Below are positions 56,360 to 59,271 of a stretch of DNA of 59,271 nt, one piece after another. The notes under the pieces are model-generated. The model saw nothing but the letters and a program-made list of their open reading frames with translations, had not been told where the DNA came from and did no database searches. Source of the DNA: Bifidobacterium rousetti (GTDB lineage Bacteria > Actinomycetota > Actinomycetes > Actinomycetales > Bifidobacteriaceae); assembly GCF_008698235.1 (NCBI RefSeq), contig NZ_PEBH01000014.1, positions 1 through 59,271 on the forward strand, in the 5' to 3' direction. How positions within the stretch are numbered: the first letter of the stretch is position 1; the number at the start of each line of letters is the position of its first letter. A program made the translations under genes and the position numbers.

Positions 56360-56776
56360 ATGACCCCTGCAGAATTCAAATCGATCCGTGAGCATATGGG
56401 GCTTCCGCACCCGTGGCTGGCCGCCCTCTGGCAAGTCACCGAGCTCACCGTCAAAAGGTACGAAAGAAAGGGCGTGCATGTACCCCCCGAGTATGCGGAG
56501 AGACTGCTCAGTCTTCTGCGTGGATACCTGCATATGGTGGAGAAGATGCATGCAAAGGCGATCGCTGACGATGGGATCATTCGAGTGTCCTTCCGAGATC
56601 CGATCGGACACCCCGTTCGTCCCTCAATTGACACGGGTACCATCGACTACCCCGCATCATACTGGCGAGCCGTTGCATGCGACACCATGCTACTTGGCGG
56701 AAACATCCGCATCGTCTATGCCGGGGACGAGGATAGCGCGGCTGATAACAGAATGCCCCCGAAGATGTGGGAATGA
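56360..56776 (+). CDS. HTH protein, Aca2/YdiL-like architecture
   Basis: 138 residues from ATG 56360 (AAAGGGAAAAG upstream). N-terminal HTH MTPAEFKSIREHMGLPHPWLAALWQVTELTVKRYER (1-36), a linking helix PPEYAERLLSLLRGYL, and a C-terminal domain of about 70 residues. Length and order resemble the DUF1870-type regulators that include anti-CRISPR-associated Aca2; similarity is by eye only. It lies 32 bases after the last array repeat and ends in a palindromic terminator. Confidence 0.65.
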   Translation: MTPAEFKSIREHMGLPHPWLAALWQVTELTVKRYERKGVHVPPEYAERLLSLLRGYLHMVEKMHAKAIADDGIIRVSFRDPIGHPVRPSIDTGTIDYPASYWRAVACDTMLLGGNIRIVYAGDEDSAADNRMPPKMWE

Positions 56777-56784
56777 AACAGAAA

Positions 56785-56804
56785 GGCCCCGACATGTCGG
56801 GGCC
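56785..56804 (+). terminator. Palindromic terminator after the HTH gene
   Basis: Perfect 20-base palindrome GGCCCCGACATGTCGGGGCC, 9 bases after the stop. No T-run follows. Same stem as the terminator in the array insertion. The next 200 bp hold no gene. Confidence 0.6.
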
Positions 56805-57008
56805 TCACGCTAACGAGGGGCGCTCTCAGAAGCACCCGCCGGTTTCGGCCAACCCCTAAAAGTCGTGTCGACCCGCCTTGAAGTTCGGGGAAGTTTGCGG
56901 TGCTTCAACCGGTACTATCCATCATAGTTTGTAGGATTAACGGCGTCGAGAAACCCCTTAGCACGGGCGAAGCGATTGTTTGGCAACCGTCAGGTGACGT
57001 TGCCGCGC

Positions 57009-57098
57009 GAACTCCCCATAGGTGCGGGGATGAAGCTGATACGTTTTTGGCGTGACTGAACCTCACAATGAACGTCTCCGCAGGTTGTGGGGTAAGGT
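57009..57098 (+). CRISPR. Two degenerate repeats with one spacer
   Basis: Repeat-like GAACTCCCCATAGGTGCGGG at 57009 and GAACGTCTCCGCAGGTTGTG at 57070 are exactly 61 bases apart with a 32-base spacer between. A GGGGAAGTTTG motif lies upstream near 56888. Either an array relic or a CreA-like single guide. Confidence 0.6.
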
Positions 57099-57104
57099 TG
57101 AAAA

Positions 57105-57192
57105 TTTAGCTATTTCCAATAGCACCATACACTAGTGTGCGACACTCCGTTTTACCCAAAACTTCACAGTGTCATACAATAGTGTGCGACAC
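57105..57192 (+). promoter_or_regulatory. Tandem promoters with twin palindromic operators
   Basis: Two 20-base copies, CATACACTAGTGTGCGACAC (57126) and CATACAATAGTGTGCGACAC (57173), differ at one base. Each starts with a -10-like element (TACACT, TACAAT) and continues into the palindrome AGTGTGCGACACT (second copy ACACA). TTTAGC and TTTACC lie 17-18 bases upstream as -35 boxes. A repressor bound here would block both promoters of the operon at 57237. Confidence 0.6.
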
Positions 57193-57236
57193 AGGGAAGG
57201 CATGAAGCCACGCCCTCATCCTGCAAGGAGAAAACA

Positions 57237-57587
57237 ATGAACAATAACGCCATCATCACTCGCGACGACGTCCTCAGAACAATCCGTACCACGCCCATCG
57301 ATATCCAGGACTTGCGAGATGACATCTTGGATTTTCTCCACGACGATGTGGACGATTACGATGTCTACGCCATCGCCGAGGAGGTCCGCGACCGTCTGTA
57401 TGAGCTTGACCCGGAAGCAGTGCTCGACAGTAGACTGGTCCGCAGGAACGTAATCTCCGACGATGATGCAGACGACGATGACTACTTTGCGTGTGATCAC
57501 GTGCTTGACCTCGATGATTTCCCCGACCCAGACGGCAACGTACTCGCAGAGATCGTCTACCGGCATCCTGATGCCGCTATCGACTGA
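57237..57587 (+). CDS. Small very acidic unknown protein
   Basis: 116 residues with a strong D/E excess (SDDDADDDDYFACDHVLDLDDFPDPD). GCAAGGAG precedes the ATG. First gene of an operator-controlled operon. Acidity and size would suit a DNA mimic, but no family is recognised. Confidence 0.7.
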   Translation: MNNNAIITRDDVLRTIRTTPIDIQDLRDDILDFLHDDVDDYDVYAIAEEVRDRLYELDPEAVLDSRLVRRNVISDDDADDDDYFACDHVLDLDDFPDPDGNVLAEIVYRHPDAAID

Positions 57588-57596
57588 GGTGTTACT

Positions 57597-58115
57597 ATGT
57601 CCGTTGAGACCATCACCCTCAAAGAATTCGACGATTGCGTCAAAAAACTCGTGAAAAAAACATGTAGGGTCAATCCGGATCTGACCGTCTGGGATGACTG
57701 GAGCTGGTTCTATGACAACCCGGACAACGGATGGCCCATTGACCCGTTTTGGGCCGACGATGATTATGCCGAGCAGAACATCGTCGTTCACGACGACAGG
57801 ACCGAAAACCTCGCCGTCATCGGGGTGAACTGGTATCCACACGACTGCGAGGGGGTCGAAGGCCCCTACGTGTACGCGCGCATCCTCAAACCGGACGACG
57901 ACGATGTAAACGGCATGCATGTGACATGCGGAGACGACATCGTCCGAACCTTCCAAAACGAAGAGGAGGACGCGTACACGCTCTGCTTCCATGCGGCGGG
58001 ACAGGCGGAATACGATGATCGTGACTACGCGCTGTACGTAGCCTCAGAAGACGGTCCAACACCCGAGGAATGGTTTGAAACCGTACTGGCTTTGCTTGTC
58101 CGGGACAGGGAATGA
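57597..58115 (+). CDS. Small acidic unknown protein
   Basis: 172 residues, D/E/W/Y-rich (DDWSWFYDNPDNGWPIDPFW). Starts 9 bases after the previous stop with GAGGTGTT upstream. Soluble, no motif recognised. Middle gene of the operon. Confidence 0.7.
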   Translation: MSVETITLKEFDDCVKKLVKKTCRVNPDLTVWDDWSWFYDNPDNGWPIDPFWADDDYAEQNIVVHDDRTENLAVIGVNWYPHDCEGVEGPYVYARILKPDDDDVNGMHVTCGDDIVRTFQNEEEDAYTLCFHAAGQAEYDDRDYALYVASEDGPTPEEWFETVLALLVRDRE

Positions 58116-58132
58116 CGACGAGGGGAGGAACT

Positions 58133-58561
58133 ATGTCCATCAACAGGGAGGCGGCGGACGGTCTGGCGGAGGATCTCCAACAACGGTACGCGACGCTCGT
58201 CCTCGCCCTGCCCGATCTCACACAGGAACTCACGTCCCGGCTCGACCGGCTCGCGATGACGCTTGCCGTGCAATTGGGCTCGGCTGATGAGGAGGAACGG
58301 GCGGAAGCGGCGTTGGAAACGGTGACACTGCTTGACCCTCCGGTCGCATGGTGGGGGACGGTGCAAGGAAGACTTACCGCAGCGGCCTACGCGGACACCG
58401 CCGACGGGACGGTGTCATATGGCGAGGCCGCAACCATGCTTGGAGTGACACGGGGCACCGTGTCCAATCTGGTCACACGCGGGCGATTGGAACGGGCTGC
58501 TGATCATCAGGGGGTGGTGCTGTCGAGCGTATTGCACCGGCTGACCGAATGTACCGAATAG
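58133..58561 (+). CDS. HTH protein, candidate operon repressor
   Basis: 142 residues from ATG 58133 (GGGGAGGAACT upstream). The C-terminal 50 residues (VSYGEAATMLGVTRGTVSNLVTRGRL) form a clear helix-turn-helix of MerR/excisionase type. The N-terminal 90 residues are helical. Last gene of the operon and a natural candidate for binding the palindromes upstream. Confidence 0.75.
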   Translation: MSINREAADGLAEDLQQRYATLVLALPDLTQELTSRLDRLAMTLAVQLGSADEEERAEAALETVTLLDPPVAWWGTVQGRLTAAAYADTADGTVSYGEAATMLGVTRGTVSNLVTRGRLERAADHQGVVLSSVLHRLTECTE

Positions 58562-58569
58562 GTACTGGT

Positions 58570-58613
58570 GCGGGTGATTGGAGATGCCGGTCAAGGCATT
58601 GCCAATCACCCGC
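58570..58613. terminator. Long hairpin between convergent genes
   Basis: 12-bp stem GCGGGTGATTGG/CCAATCACCCGC extended by an inner ATGCC/GGCAT stem. Positioned to end the plus-strand operon. The stretch from here to 58803 shows no gene. Confidence 0.65.
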
Positions 58614-58803
58614 TGGCAGGTTAATATGCAATGGTCTGCAGTGGGAGTGATCGGAACCGGCGAATGACTCTGGGGTCGCCTCTTCGTTGGAACGGGGAAT
58701 TCCGATGTGTTGAACCGTCGGTGTTTCCCTTCGTGTTGTGGGGGGAGAGGCGTGGAGCTTGTGGATTTATGGACTTATGCCCACTGCGTGGGCGGGCCGT
58801 GAT

Positions 58804-59247
58804 TTACAGGGCAGAGACTCGTCCGGTTTCCCTGTCGTCGACGATGAAGGATCCGTCGTTGATGGCGCGTAGTCGTTCGTTCAGTTCATGCAGAAGCCGG
58901 AGCATGAGACTTCGGTCGCGCCGTTCCCTGAATTCGTCGAACCCGCATGGCCGGCCGGACGCGGTCGTATAGTACGAGCTGTACAGGTCTCCGATCCGCT
59001 TATTGAGTGCTCTCACCTGTTCGTCAGAGTCGACGACGGGATTGCCGGTCAATGGTTCACCGGTCTCGAAATCGGATGGCCAGACCGGTCCTTGAAGGAA
59101 ATCAAGCTGAAGCCGGATCGTGTCTGCTCTGCCGTCTGTTGTGGTTTGCCGCATGGCTTCCATTGCAAGGTATGCCGCGGACACGGTGCTGGTTGATAAG
59201 GCCCGAAATTTTGCGCACTTTGGTTCGGGCTTGAGATAAGAGGGCAT
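58804..59247 (-). CDS. Unknown protein, minus strand
   Basis: 147 residues from 59247 or about 118 from an ATG near 59163; no clear ribosome site decides. The core (LQLDFLQGPVWPSDFETGEPL, DLYSSYY, ERLRAINDGSFIVDDRETGR) is strongly protein-like and resembles small conserved proteins seen on plasmids and phages. Function unknown. The only confident minus-strand gene in the window. Confidence 0.65.
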   Translation of the reverse strand: MPSYLKPEPKCAKFRALSTSTVSAAYLAMEAMRQTTTDGRADTIRLQLDFLQGPVWPSDFETGEPLTGNPVVDSDEQVRALNKRIGDLYSSYYTTASGRPCGFDEFRERRDRSLMLRLLHELNERLRAINDGSFIVDDRETGRVSAL

Positions 59248-59271
59248 GGCCCGTGTCCTGTGTACGATTTT

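Noticed and set aside
51922..56611. Minus-strand ORFs repeating the peptide ASSPHLRGV/FIPAPAGRS
   Set aside because: They are translations of the CRISPR repeats of array 3, not proteins.
57038..57069. Match of the isolated spacer's first bases (GATACG) to the region before the gene at 42322
   Set aside because: Only six bases match and the hexamer occurs elsewhere; expected by chance.

Overview
The window looks like part of a large, high-GC actinobacterial plasmid, most likely a Bifidobacterium megaplasmid. The grounds are high GC with C-ending codons, long trains of small genes overlapping at ATGA, a plasmid-carried DnaB-type helicase with ParB/HTH-type proteins, bifidobacteria-like SecE and SecG copies, and type I-E CRISPR-Cas. 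The genus is inferred from protein resemblance; no database search was run.

Layout. 1-4.4 kb: replication and regulation (end of a replication-associated protein, DnaB, two HTH proteins), then SecE-like and SecG-like genes. 4.4-13.3 kb: an operon-like train of small unknown, membrane and zinc-ribbon proteins; one gene carries an in-frame TGA. 13.5-14.7 kb: tRNA-Arg(CCG), tRNA-Thr(CGT), tRNA fragments and iteron-like repeats. 14.8-17.6 kb: an SF2 helicase. 17.7-28.9 kb: a remnant CRISPR array and a complete Wadjet operon (jetABCD) whose jetB is split by a 4.0-kb IS1595-type element. The element has matched inverted repeats and an 8-bp target duplication, and carries an orphan DinJ-like protein, an EcoRI-type adenine methylase with a G10 tract upstream, and a DUF262-HNH protein.

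28.9-37 kb: a reduced type I-E system. A leaderless array follows jetD, then a DEDDh exonuclease and two unknown genes, then cas8e-cse2-cas7-cas5-cas6e and a second leaderless array. It has no cas3, cas1 or cas2, its Cas8e is about 130 residues shorter than that of the second system, and its repeats vary from copy to copy. 37-42.7 kb: more small plasmid genes, including a DivIVA-like gene with an in-frame TAG and an oligoribonuclease-like gene. 42.7-56.3 kb: a complete type I-E system (cas3-cas8e-cse2-cas7-cas5-cas6e-cas1-cas2), a leader and about 73 nearly identical repeats, interrupted near the distal end by a 197-bp gene-and-terminator fragment. 56.3-59.3 kb: an HTH gene of Aca2/YdiL-like architecture, two degenerate repeats, twin palindromic operators, two acidic small proteins followed by an HTH protein, and one minus-strand gene.

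Taken together, 17.7-58.6 kb is a dense defence island: Wadjet (known to act against plasmids), two unlike Cascades and a nested modification/HNH transposon. The best candidate for an undescribed system is the Cas3-less, adaptation-less Cascade with its operon-tail arrays and companion exonuclease. The best candidate for an anti-defence locus is the operator-controlled operon of two acidic proteins and an HTH protein beside the second array.
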